Below are positions 11,341-23,373 of a stretch of 64,000 nt of DNA, piece after piece. The notes under the pieces were generated by a model. That model had not been told where the DNA came from and made no database searches. It was given only the letters and a program-made list of their open reading frames with translations. Position numbers and translations under genes: made by a program. The stretch's first letter is position 1, and each line of letters starts with the position of its first letter. Source of the stretch: Epiperipatus broadwayi (taxonomy: Eukaryota > Onychophora > Udeonychophora > Euonychophora > Peripatidae); contig JAQFVV010006203.1 of NCBI GenBank assembly GCA_028023455.1, positions 9,218,876-9,282,875 of the forward strand, in the 5' to 3' direction.

Positions 11341-12479
11341 TTGGATAGAGTTAAATATATATATATGATAATTTCGTCTAGATAGATTTTATTCTCTTTA
11401 CAAAGTTATATAAAACTATAATTGAATTCTGATACCCTATTTAGAAATTGACTGATCTATACTAAATAACTCTAGTGTAATTTAGTTTATTTTTGATTGT
11501 TGTTTGCGTAAATAAAAATGTTTTAAATTGTTAATTTGGCTTAATTCTCTCTATATATACCACAGCATATAATATTAATCAAGATAAAATTGTGTCAATT
11601 ATGTGTTTAAAATACACTGACTGATAGCTTGAATCATGTGCTTGAAGTTGTTTAAAAACCTTTTGTTGATATTCCAATCAAGATTTGTCCTCAGTATAAA
11701 TAAAAGTATCTGAAGGAGAAGTGTTTATTTCTTGCAGTCTTAAAAGATGGCTGTGGGTTGTATATTTATATATAATCTCAGTCTGGCCATTAGTATGAAT
11801 ATGTGAAAATATTAACCATATTAACTCCTCTGCTTGTTTAATGGTACCTCAAATTTATATAAGTTATTATTACTGTTAAAATTTAGATCATAAATAAAAT
11901 AGTATTTCATTGTAAATTACTCTCCCAACATGGAGATGAGAACAGTTTAGTTATAAATATCAATCTAAATTGGGGCATAGTGAGTTTCCGTTATATATAT
12001 TTTTATCATCATATACTAATATTAAAAAACAATTATAATAATATTTAATAATAAATGTTTTAAGAACAAAGTAAGTTTAAATATAGCAAATTTAATATAT
12101 ATTTTTTTGATTTGGTTAATGTATAATTCAAGTCATGTAGTTTGATATCACATAGCTCATGCTAATTCTGCATAAATAGTTGCAAAAACAATGGCCTTTC
12201 AGTCAAGCTACATTATTGTCTATAATATTAAAATCTTTTGTTTAATTTACATTAAATCTTAAAAAAAATTGTTAAAACAACCAATTAAAAAAAAAAAACA
12301 GCTGTTACATAGGCTGGGTATATCTTGTATTATAATAAAAAATAAAAGTAGTCCCTACAAATACAAATATTGTGAAATATGCAATTAAATCTATATAGAG
12401 AAAAATATAATTATTATACATATATTTTTAAAACAAGCAGGGGAAAAAGAAAAATTGTAGATAAAACTATATAACAAAT

Positions 12480-13570
12480 GTTTAAATGATTACAATATAC
12501 CAGATGATTTGAAAAAGCAATAGAAATAATGACATTAAAAAAATTATAGAAATTAAAAACTTATTAGGCTATTGTCAGTTTTATATAACATCTTTGCTAA
12601 AAATATAATTTGTCTACAGAGATTTGAGACTTAAACAAGTAATAAGAAAAGTTATAGAAAAAAAATATATATATATGAGTAGCCATTTTGTTTTGAATTT
12701 GTAGATTATATAAGCATTTTGATGATTAAATCTTTTGAACAGCAAGAACCAGATAAGTCAAAATGACAACATGAGTGATTAGACCATATGACAACACTAT
12801 AAGAAGATTAACATTAATAAGAATATTTGTAAGATAATTATATTTATCCAAAACCTTTTAAAGCAGTTAGACCATATGACAACATTACAAGAAGATTAAC
12901 ATTAATAAGAATATTTGTAAGATAATTATATTTATCCAAAACCTTTTAAAGCAGTTTTACAGAAACTTGTAGACTAAAATGGGAACTAAAGAAATAAAAT
13001 GCATGCAGATTATTTAAATAATCTAGATTTTTGCTAATAATGCTTCAGAAAATATTACAAAAGCTATCATATGCAAGCATGAATCTGTACATAAAGATAA
13101 ATGCTAAAAAGATTGAAGTAATGTTCAATGGCCTTTCAAAAAATAAAAAATACAGATTAATAATAATGAATTGGTAAAAAAATAATCATAGAATTAAATT
13201 TGGATAAGAGTGCTTTTTAATAAATTCATATTAAGAAGGAAATAAACCCATGTGTTGAAAATATTTTTAATAAAATTGTTTTACCAGTGTTTATTTCTGG
13301 ATCTAAAACTTGAACACTAAATAGAAGAGCAATTAAAAAAGAATAAGACCAAAATATATGGTAAGCATTTATTATTCTGCTATTAATAAAAAAATTATGA
13401 GATTGAAATGAAGTTGGACTGCATGTGTCACTAAAAGAGATGACAATAAAACAAGTGAAATATTAAATTGGATCCCAAGAGATTGAGATGGACAGATATT
13501 TAACTGATTTAAATTTGGAAAACATCATGCTGCAATTGGTTGATGAATGAGTGACAATGATGTTAATGCC
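12480..13570 (+). pseudogene. Ancient RTE reverse-transcriptase relic
   Basis: Several stretches match the RTE copies at 20.6-23.8 and 54.2-56.5 kb in the same order: 'atataccagatgatttgaaaaa' near 12496 (the PDDWK block), 'attgtcagttttatataaca...gtctacagagatttgag' near 12573-12630 (the SVLYK...RLQR block), 'ttttaccagtgtttatttctggatct' near 13281 (the VLPVxTYGSE block) and 'ggatcccaagagattgagatgg' near 13470 (WIPRD block). Every frame is full of stops, and the catalytic YADD-type region is not readable. This copy is much older than the other three. An 88-bp tandem duplication (12781-12956) sits inside it. Confidence 0.65.
12781..12956. repeat. 88-bp tandem duplication
   Basis: Positions 12781-12868 repeat as 12869-12956 with only about two or three differences (near 'acaacactataag' against 'acaacattacaag'). 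The exact tail of each unit is CTTTTAAAGCAGTT. The high identity inside an otherwise heavily decayed RTE relic shows that the duplication is recent. Confidence 0.95.
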
Positions 13571-14892
13571 CATGAATGTAAAATTGTTTAAAAAGAGGCT
13601 TGATCACAGAATAATCATATGTTCAAACTCAACTGATGAGTTTATTTCGCAGTTAATATGTATATTGACAATGCCTGAAATATCATTTATCTTAAATAGA
13701 AATATTATTTATCTTATGTAGAAGGCTTTTATCATTTGTTTTCAATTAATAAATACATGTGTTGCTTACCCATTTGTAAAAAAAAAAATTTTTTTTGATT
13801 ATTTTTCAAAATTTACAATCTGGAAAATATTTTAAATTTGTTATATTTAACAATATTATAGTACATATATAAAGACATACTTTTATGAGAGTCAACTTTA
13901 TGAAGGATCTATTTTCTTTGCACAGCTTTTAAGAATTTTGGCATCCATCCACTGAACTTTTGGATTATTCATTTAGGTATTATTAAATATCCTATATGTA
14001 CAGCAATGAAAAGACTTCTGTATATTAAATGTTTACATTTGAGCTTTTTTTTTTTTTTGAAATTATATACTGTCTAGAATTAATTTATTGTGGAACACAT
14101 GTTCAGAAGTGGATCTGATTGTAGATTTATAATAAAGAAAATGATTATTTATAGTTTTTTAAAAAAAAAAACATTAAAATATTTTTTAAAGTTTTAAAAT
14201 ATTTAAGTGATACATTGAATTTTAATTATCTATAAATATGGGCATAAAAAAAATTGCTAAAAATAAATCTTATTTGAAATAATCAAGTGTATTCAGTTTT
14301 ATTTTAAGTACTTCTTCTACAGTACAGTAAATGAAATGAAAATAAATTTAAACAATAAAAGTATATTAACAATAACAATTACTACCATTATTTATTATAG
14401 AACACACATTCAGTTTTAGACTAGAAAATCACAATTCAACATGTGAAGAAAAGAGAAAATGATATAATTATAAAAATGAGACTACATATAAGTAGTCCAC
14501 TAATTTACATAAATATTTACCAATATACATCAAGTACAAAAAAAATTGAAAAAATGTAATGTGTAAGTCAACACAGTCCTCATTTCTTATTTGTGTCTTG
14601 CTCTTGTGATTTTCATTTATTGATTTTTTTTTTTTTTTTAATATTCTACACCAACCCTTAAGTGAAAATCAGACTTACATAAAATTTGATTGAAATATTT
14701 AATAAAGTATATATAAGTATGCTATAATGGCAAATAAGACTCGATGATTGTTATAACTATTTTATTTTTGTATTATATAAAAGATAGTCATAATTGGACT
14801 CTTGTATTAGTGGGGTTACTTTTAATATAATTAAATATCTTGGAAACTTCTGATAACAATTAAATAATATTTCCATATACATATACTAGGTT

Positions 14893-15690
14893 TTCTCTGT
14901 GGATAATGCAATAAACAAGTCTGGCATTTGGACAAACCTTTTTTTAATTCTCCTATAAATTCTGAAAGCTACAAATTCTGTCAGTAAAATCCCTAATGCA
15001 CTTTTGCCATTCAAGCTCACTTTTTATAAAAAAATTATTCATCCTTCCAAATGAATCTCTTTCTTTAAATGCTCTGGAGAAATTTCTACAAAACAGTAAG
15101 TCTTCATGAATTTACAAATTATATAGCGAGCTGACAAAATCTGTAAATATATAGGCACCTGATAAAAACCATTATATTAGCCTCATTCATATTGTCAATT
15201 GATTAATCAAGTTGTATGATAAATATAATACTTTACTGACATAGGATTTTTTTTTTAAAGAGTTTGATACTTTGGAACCATGGATAGTTTTGCAAATTTT
15301 TTATTGCTGCTGGTGAGATGAGATCTTCACCAATTGCATAAATTTTTTTTTGCTTTAGTAATTAATAGAGCAATTTCGAAAGACGCATTTACTAATTTGC
15401 CATTTAATTTAGTATGCTTTGAAAAAAAAACTTAGTTTGCTATTATAATTCTTCTGCCTTTCTTTCAAAAAAATTAAATTGACTTACTTGTATATTCACT
15501 ATACACAGTATCTAAAAAGCGACTAAGTTTTCCAGATCTACTAAAATCATTTGACAATTGTTTCCGACAGATTACACACATAGCTTTGTGTGAATCATTA
15601 TATGAAAGCACAAATATGAATTTCAAGAAAAAAGGATCATATTTATAAATTTTTCCACATGAAAATTTTGGTATTATGCCACTTGGTGGT
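14893..15690 (-). pseudogene. Decayed hAT (ZBED5-like) transposase
   Basis: On the minus strand one open run near 15640-15475 reads KYDPFFLKF..., then MCVICRKQL and SRFLDTVYSEYTSKS. This matches the BED-type zinc finger of ZBED5-like hAT proteins. The CxxC is kept, but the two histidines of the usual KRHLETKHPEY are lost (RFLDTVY). Further on, in shifted frames, come 'YAIGEDLISPAA', 'IHEDLLFCRNF', 'FIKSELEWQKCI' and 'CPNARLVYCIIHRENL', each a recognisable block of this family in the right order. Stops and at least three frameshifts break it. Family proteins are about 600 residues, so the C-terminal half, with the dimerisation region, is missing. It is a fossil in intron 2, not a host gene. 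Confidence 0.75.
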
Positions 15691-16140
15691 GAAAACTATG
15701 TGGATAGTTCTGGTAAGACACTATCACTTTCTGGTGTCTTCACTGTTTTGGATTGATTGATCTCTACAAATATTTTGTTTTTATTAGCCACTTACCTAAC
15801 CCAGCGTTAAATTTTTAATAAAAAGTTATCAAACACACTACTACCACATTCATTATAAAAATGAAATTAGTAAACTATACAAGTAAGGGTATTGGTATTT
15901 ATAGTATTAACATATATGAATCGTAAAATAAAGTGATTTTAGGTTATGCTACATAATGCAATGAGTAAATTTTCACATTAAAATTGGAAAAAAAAATCTG
16001 TACGTAAAAATAAATCTAATTATCTACTTTTAATTTAAAAATTAGAAATTTGTTTTCATGATTTTCCTCAACAAGAACTGAGGCCTCAGTTTGAGAAGCT
16101 CTGGTATAAATAACAGCATACATTTTTCCCTTTCACCACA

Positions 16141-16815
16141 ATTAAGTCTCTCTAAGCTTTAGCAATTGACAGTTGCAGATATTAATGCTTAAAAAATCTC
16201 TATCCAGTGTTGTCCAATCCAATATCTCCAGATTAGTTTCAAGCTGTATGGCTTTCATCAGTGAGAAGTTTTGGATCTTCCACCAGTGTCCAAATCTTTA
16301 GGATCTAATGCACCTTTCCTCTACCAGCCATCGCTTATCTTTGTTTCACTCTCAAGCTATCATCCCAATTTAAAAAAACATGTAAAAGTTTTCAATCTAA
16401 GTCAACTTGTTTGTATAGTCATATAAAATTGAAACCAGTTCTTTTCTATACCTTGTGGTGTCATTAGTTTTTTTAACAATTATAGGCACTAAGACATGAT
16501 GCTGTATAGAAACTGAACTGGCTTCAGTTCTATATTATTATACAAGTTAAATGGGCTTAGATGGAAAACTTTTATATGTTTTTCGAATTGAGCTGATAAC
16601 TTTATAGTGAAACAGAAAGACAACTGATGGCTGACAGAACAGAGGAAAGGTGCATTAGATCCTAAATGTCCAGACACTAGTCCAGGGCCCAAAACTCATT
16701 GATGAAAGCCATAAGCCTGAAACTAATCTGGAAATATTAGATTAGGCAGCACTGGGTAAGGATTTCTTAAACCACTATCATCTGCATCTGTCAATTACTA
16801 AAGCTAAGATTAAGT
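16141..16815. repeat. Fold-back element A (arms ~250 bp)
   Basis: The left part (about 16141-16405) is the diverged reverse complement of the right part (about 16545-16815). Anchors include AGCAATTGACAG...TGCAGAT paired with ATCTGCATCTGTCAATTACT, and CTAATGCACCTTTCCTCT paired with AGAGGAAAGGTGCATTAG. Arms are separated by about 140 bp of unrelated DNA. The core 'ccaatatctccagattagtttc' through 'tttggatc' is also the core of the element at 49894-50254, so they are one family. Each arm carries a hammerhead-like motif on its outward-reading strand. No ORF. Confidence 0.8.
16224..16268 (-). ncRNA. Hammerhead-like motif in fold-back element A, left arm
   Basis: Read on the minus strand: core CUGAUGA (16261-16255), a perfect 4-bp stem II AAGC/GCUU with loop CAUACA (16254-16241), GAAAC (16240-16236), UAAUC (16235-16231), then UGGAGA. 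The last strand pairs with UUCUCA before the core at 5 of 6 positions counting G-U. Helix III would be ACU with AAU, so one pair is lost here. The homologous right arm of element B has ACUAGUC with the pair intact. The right arm of element A has a more decayed version on the plus strand (16699-16733). Core and stem II here are fully canonical. Confidence 0.5.
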
Positions 16816-19800
16816 GACATAGCTGTAATGAAACAAAAAAATATGCTGTTAAAACAACATTGAGTAAGCTAGTCATGATATTTTTATTGGTTCTTTAATA
16901 AGTAATTATTTCAAACACATTAGATTTTGCTTATTCTGGTGTAATGTGATAAGTGTATGAAATGGCACCAACAACGAGTTAATTTCATAACCAATATTCA
17001 TTAAATATTATTAAACAATTTGAACATGCTTAACTATGATTAGCTAACATTTCATACACCAACTACTTCATTATATTGCATTTTTAAATTTACTTCAGAA
17101 TGAGAATCCCATATTTTGTGAAATCAAAAAAATTTGCAGAATTCATTCGTGTACAGTTAGTTTCTCATAAACTATCAAACTAAAATGCATATAAATTAAA
17201 ATTTAAATCGGTTAAGTTTTGTTAGTTTCAACTGATATTTAAATTATGATTAAGTAACATGATTGTTTATTTTTCTAAAAATGAAAATTATAATCACATT
17301 TATAGTCATATAATCAAAATTTATTTCTATTAGTAAAATTATCCTTTTAAAAAAAAAATACACCGATTTTTTAATTAAATTTCAATTCCAATGAACTCCA
17401 CAATATCAAAATAAGTAAAAGTGGATGCCAAGTGTCATATGTCTTCAATTTACTTAATTCTTATTTAAAAAATGTACTATGAAATGCTAAATCTAAAGAA
17501 AAATTATAAAAAACTACCAATTTCAAAAATAGCAACATTACTTGACAAGTTTTTATCAATTAAAATTTAAACTCAGTTGGAGAAACTTAAGGAATGCTCC
17601 AAAATCAATGTTAAAAAAGAAAAACCTTTCAGTGGTGGTAAATTTGTGAAATGAGCTCTTTGGCAATTACATATTTACTCTAATTAACAGCAACGAGAGT
17701 TGGCAACTTCAATAGTAATAGAATCTGGAGAATGCATTAGAATTTTCATGTAAAAAAAAAAAAAAAACTAGTTAAATTTATTCTAATGGGCTTAAAAAAT
17801 AAAACTACAGATGACAATGCATCTTTAAAGATGTCAGAAACTAAGTTTTGAGTAGATATCGGAATTTTAAACAAATGGTTCATTGATCCATTTAATATTT
17901 AGTTAGTAAAAACATTAAAGAAAAAAAAATACAATTTTACTACATAATTCACCAGCAATCATTTTGTAAAAATTTTCTGTCATGAAATTTGATAATATCC
18001 AAAGTAATATTAACAGTAATTTTATTTTGAAAATCAGTTCGAGTCTATCTTTTTTTTTTTTGTATATATATACAATTTATCACTAATGATAATCAGATGT
18101 TATTACATGATCATCATAGTATTATATTTTGTTAACTATAATATAGATTCAATGACTAACTAAAACTTGGGTTTCTTTAACAATGTAATTAGCTCTTTGA
18201 ATGAAATTACTGGCCTTAGAAATACTAGTTTATATTGTGATAATTTTATTTTGAATAATACTCCACTGTAAACATTGAAATTAAAAGACAGATGCTAAGT
18301 GCAATTAGGATCAACAGAAAAGTCTTTTTTTCTTTTCTTGAAAGTTTTATTTTGATTTCCAAATAAAATTCAACAAGCAATGTGAAAAAGTAGCAAATAA
18401 ACAGTTGCAGTTAAATTTAAAATATCTTTATACCCTTCTCTGTTTTTATTTTAAATTTCTTCAGTCAGCCTTTGATTAAAAAATATTTAGTCTATTTATT
18501 AGGCCAAATATACTATCTACAGTATTCTTGGCAAATCCAATAATATTTTGTCCCTTAATCTTTCTAAACTGAAATTTCCTTCAGTCATATATAATCTCTA
18601 AAGACTTTTTTAAAATAAAAAAACTCTTTAGTTTTATTTAAAAATGTTAAAATGTACAAAAAAATGAAAAATATGTGCTGAAAGTAAAACTTGATCATTA
18701 TGAGAGTTTCAAATGAATTATCAACTGACAAATTACATGAAGTCATCAAATTCATTCTCATTATTCTTATTACAAATCATTTTATTTTCTCTCAGAGCTG
18801 CTATTTCCTTTTTCTCTTTTATTTTTTGCTTCACTTTTCTTTTTTCTACTCAGTTATATTTACCTATATCTTCTCTTCCATTTCTCAAATCATTTCGTAT
18901 TTTTTTGCTTAGTTTTATTTAAACAATTAACAATGTCATTAATTCTTAAATTCACAAAAATTGAATTTTTTTTTTGCTTGAGTCTATATGATCCATATCC
19001 ATTGTTTTCTTTAATATCAATATTATTCATTTTATTTCCAATAATGCTATTAGCTTTTATTAGTTGAAAAAATCATTTAATAATTCTTGAAAAATATGAG
19101 TCTGGCCTCTCATGTTTATCAACTCGTATAAATATAACTGCCAGAGGAAAGACGGCATTTATTATGAAGTAAAGTTGTTATTTCCAATTTGCAATTAGTA
19201 ACTTGCAGAAATAATGCTAAATGCAATAATAAAAATAATAATAATAAAAACACTATTTGTAAGTAAATTAAAACAAATTTGTCTGAAATTTTTTTCTAAT
19301 GAAATTAAAACTTAAAAAAAAAAAAAATTTACTAATCATTCATCTGAATCATAAATTCTATTACAAATATCAAATTCAACTGAGATTAAAAATCTAAGTT
19401 AAAACTAAAATCTCTTCCTTCATTGCAATACAAACTACTTCATCCTTATGGTTGAAAGCTTGTTATCTCCAAATCACACTTTTTTTTCAATATATTTATT
19501 TTCTTACTAACAGTGCTATCATTTTATACTTTAGCAAATTTTATGTAAATCTGTTTTTCCCACCCATTTTTTTCCCCCGGTCACACATTAAATCATATCC
19601 ACCTTTTTATTTCTATTTTCTCATGTCATCTTTCAATGCCAATCTTAGCTATAATATATCTACTTCCTAGTTCAATTTGCAGCTAGCTTCCAATGCATAT
19701 TATTTTACTAATTATCTCATATATAATTATCACTTTTTAATGGCATTTTTCAAAGACTATAAACATTCCCATGTAAAGTTTTGACAAAATTTTAGATTAC

Positions 19801-20552
19801 AATGATAATTCTTAAAAAAATAATGCTAAAGACAGTAATGTATATTGAAAATAAATACAATATAATTCAATTGATAGATCCAGCAATAATTGTATTCAAC
19901 TCAGCATGCTTTTTTTTTTTTTAATAGAAAAAATGAAGAAGAAAGGATATCGTTTCATTTTTTACAATTTTGCATTTTTATTTGATTGAAATTTTTCAAA
20001 TATTTTTTTCCCCCTTTCTTTAATTTTGAATAAAATATTTAGATACACAAAATATATTTATACTATCAAGTAAATCATTTTCTCTTTTCTAATTTTATAT
20101 TTATATTTGTTTAAAATTTTTTTAGATATCTTTTTTTTTTTAATGTGCTTTTAATTTGGGATAAAATATATTATTACAATATCTTTTAGAATGAATATCC
20201 AAAATGTATTACATTATGAAGTGAATTAGGTATTTTCAATTGACTTCTTTCGATCTTGCTGTCATTACTGGTTTACATTTATATAAATGGGTTATGGTAT
20301 AAATATTTTATTCAACCTAAAGTACAATCTTTTCACATAAATAAATCCTGTCAAATCAAAAATGAAATTGAATAATCTTTTATTTTATAGATATTAATCA
20401 ATCCAAAATAATTATGGTTATACTCTCTAATATTTTGTTGGTGTAGATGGATATATTTTAAGAAATAGAATTTGTTTTTACTTTTAATTCTTAATTTTTC
20501 TTTAATTGTATTCTGATAATCATACAATTCTTAGTTATATAATATATAGTAT

Positions 20553-20560
20553 CAAACTAA
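20553..20560. repeat. Target-site duplication, left of RTE copy 1
   Basis: CAAACTAA at 20553-20560 recurs at 23788-23795, exactly flanking the RTE copy. This fits target-primed reverse transcription and fixes both ends of the element. Confidence 0.65.
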
Positions 20561-20589
20561 GTCATCATCATCATCATCAACCATTATCA

Positions 20590-22141
20590 ATCCACTGCAG
20601 GATGAAGGCCTCTCCAAGTTCAATCCATCTTCTCCGATCTTTAGCTTCTCTTCTCCACATTACCCTGCACACTTTCTTATTTCATAAACCATCTCACATG
20701 TGGTCTCTTTCTGGATCTTTTATAATCTCTTGTAATTCAGTTTACAATTTCAATTGTCCATCTACTATCATCTTTTCTAGCAATATGTCCAGCCCAACTC
20801 CACTTCAATCTTTTAATTTTTTCAATGAGGTCAGTAACAACTGTTTATTCTCTTACCCATACATTGCATTTTCAATCTCTTCTTGTTACTCCCAACATGC
20901 ATCTCTCCATACTTCTTTGAGTGGTCTGAAATCTCTGTATTGCTCTTCTATTAAGTGTTCAAGTCTCAGATCCATAAGTAAAAACTGGTAAAACACATTT
21001 GTTAAAAACCTTCCTTTTCAAACATATAGACATATTTCCTTTTAGTATCAAGTTATTTCTACCAAAAGCACCAAGTTTAATTCTATGATTAATTTCCTCT
21101 CTTATGTTTCCATCTGTATTAATAATCTGACCAAGGTATTTGTAACTGTTAACTTCTTCTAATTCATCGTAATCAATCTTTATTTTCACATTTTGAGCAA
21201 ATCGATTAAACATTACTTTAGTCCTTTTAACATTTATCTTTAGGCCTACTTTCATCTGATAACTCTTGCAACATTTCCTGCAGCTCTGAAGCATTATTTG
21301 CAAAAACAACTACATCATCTGCAATACCTAAATGACTTAAATAATCTCCATTTACTTTCACTCCTTTAGTTTCCCATTTTAATCCACAAAATACTTCTTG
21401 CAGCACTGCTGTAAAAAGTTTTGGAGATATGGAGTCACTTTGTCTTACACCCTTCTCAATATTGACTTTCCCAGTATCATTATGTAATCTAATTGTTGCT
21501 GTTGCATTTTTATAAATATTCTTTAAAATATGACAATATCCTGGGTCTACACCTTGATGATCCAATGCTTTAATCACTGAAGAAATGTTTATAGAATCAA
21601 ATGCCTTTTCATAATCTACAATTCCAAAACATAATGGCAACTCATATTCATTTGTCCTTTCTATAACTTCTCTCAGTACCTGAATATGATCTACTGCACT
21701 AAAACCACTTTTAAATCCAGCTTGTTTTCTTGGTTGGTGAAAATCCAATGTTCTCTGTAGACGAGTTGTAATTATATTGGTAAAAATTTTGTATAAAACT
21801 GATAAAAGGCTGATAGGTCTGTAATTTCTAATATCTTCTTTATCACCTTTTTTAAATATTAATATTATTACTGCATTCTTCCAATCATCTGGTACATCTT
21901 TATCATTTAGACATTTGGTATATAACTTTGCTAAAAAATTTTCTATTTCTTCACCTGCTTCTTTTAATATATCAATTATAATTCCATCATTACCCGAAGC
22001 CTTTCCTTTCTTCATACATTTAATTGCATGTCTCACTTCTTCATTTAAAATTCTGGGTAATTCGGAAGATGTAATAGATATAGGAGGTACTTGTTCTTTA
22101 TTACTATATAATTCTTGATAAAAGTCTTCTACCCATTTCAT
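20590..22141 (-). pseudogene. RTE reverse transcriptase and C-terminal region, broken
   Basis: The main open run (22141-21227) holds the RT domain: 'KGKASGNDGI', 'PDDWKNAVII', 'NYRPISLLSVLYK', 'QAGFKSGFS', motif A 'VDYEKAFDSI', motif B 'GVRQSDSISP' and motif C 'LGIADDVV'. Motif B has Ser where the other copy and the family have Gly (RQGD), and motif C has Ile where Phe is usual (FADD). Both changes would harm the enzyme. A frameshift near 21240 moves into a second run (21309-20959) with 'YKYLGQIINTDG' and 'VLPVFTYGSET'. Then a stop and another shift precede the final 'GHIARR' and 'WIPRD' blocks. Confidence 0.85.
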
Positions 22142-22893
22142 GATGTCATCTCTCTTTTTGGTAATAAGTCCATCTTTTTTTCTTATTACAGATATAAATT
22201 TCCTACCAATACCAAAATGTTGTTTTTCATTCTTGAGACTTATTTTCTTCTACAGCTTTCCTTGCTAGTTCACAGTTATACTTTCTAATATCATTTTCAA
22301 CTCTTTTCCACACCATTTTACAAAATTCGAGATATTCAATCCTTTTTAATGCATCATTTTTGTATATCTTCATATTCCTTCTTTTCTTCATAAATTCTCT
22401 AGTCTCAGTAGAAATTTTATTGATCAATTGCTGCTTTTTTCTACCAGTTATCTTTGTTGCAGTTTTTAAAAGTGTATCAGTTATTTTCATATTAATTTCA
22501 TTCAAATCTGAATCATGTTCAAAATCAACTAATACTTGAAACCGATTTGTAAGTTCTAATTTAAATTCATTAGAATGTTTCTGAAGATTAGGAATATCAA
22601 CTGTAAATATTGTTTTTCTTAATAATTTTTGTCTCTCTAGTTTTGCATTAACACGTATCTTACACCTTACTAAACGATGATCACTTCCTGTGTTAAATTT
22701 ATTTAGTCAAAATATAATCCAATTCTGCTGTATCTTCATTTGGATGCTTCCATGTCCATTTCCTTTTAACATTTTTCTCAAAAAAAGAATTCATAATATA
22801 AAGTTTTTCTTTTTCTGCAAACTCCACAAGTCTATGTCCTCTCTCATTTCTATTACCATAACCAAAATTACCTACAGCACTTCCATCTTTTAT

Positions 22894-23373
22894 TTATTTA
22901 CCAATTCTAGCATTAAAGTCTCCCATAACAATTTTAAAATGTTGTTTACTCTGATCAAAAGCCTTTTGTACATCCATATAAAAATCTTCTACTACTTCAT
23001 CACTATGAGAAGTTGGGGCATAAACCTGAATTATCTGCATTTGGTATCTGCTATTAAGTTGTATAACTAATCTTGGCACTCTGTCCGATACACCATCAAT
23101 CTCCACAATGTTGTTCTTCCACTTTTTATTTATAATGAATCCTACTCCCTTTGTATTTCCAATATTTGTGCCTTTATAACAGAGTACATGTCCACTTTTT
23201 AAATCAATTGTCTCTTTACCTTTTCTTCTAACTTCACAAAATCCAATAATGTCCCATTTAATATAAGACAGTTCTTCTTCTAATTCTTGCAATCTTCCTT
23301 CACTTGAAAGTGATCTGCAATTGTAAGTACCTAAATAAAAAGTCATCAAATGGCAGCAGGGGATTCTTAGCAC
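22894..23373 (-). pseudogene. RTE endonuclease domain, broken
   Basis: The open run encodes the N-terminal AP-endonuclease-like domain that nicks the target DNA. Visible blocks are the start 'LGTYNCRSLSSEGRL', 'WDIIGFCEVRRKG' (the catalytic Glu of the usual xxxE motif), 'VYAPTSHSDE' and 'MGDFNARIGK' (the GDFNA block with catalytic Asp and Asn). The frame stops just after IGK at about 22893. The homologous region continues in another frame as 'GNRNERGHRLVEFAEK'-like sequence. A full domain needs about 220 residues, including the SDH block, which lies beyond the break. Confidence 0.85.

Noticed and set aside
16489-16692. 67-codon minus-strand ORF with 'MGPGLVSGHLGS'
   Set aside because: It lies wholly in the fold-back element arm; not conserved in the other arm or in element B.
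18691-18922. Two overlapping plus-strand ORFs of ~70 codons
   Set aside because: Phe/Ile/Ser-rich translations of a T-rich tract in two frames; no motif, and two frames cannot both be real.
20506-20991. 161-codon plus-strand ORF
   Set aside because: It is antisense to the RTE 3' region (Ser/His/Cys-rich), a shadow of the minus-strand element. The same holds for plus-strand ORFs at 21915, 22690, 54157, 54314, 55761 and 56295.
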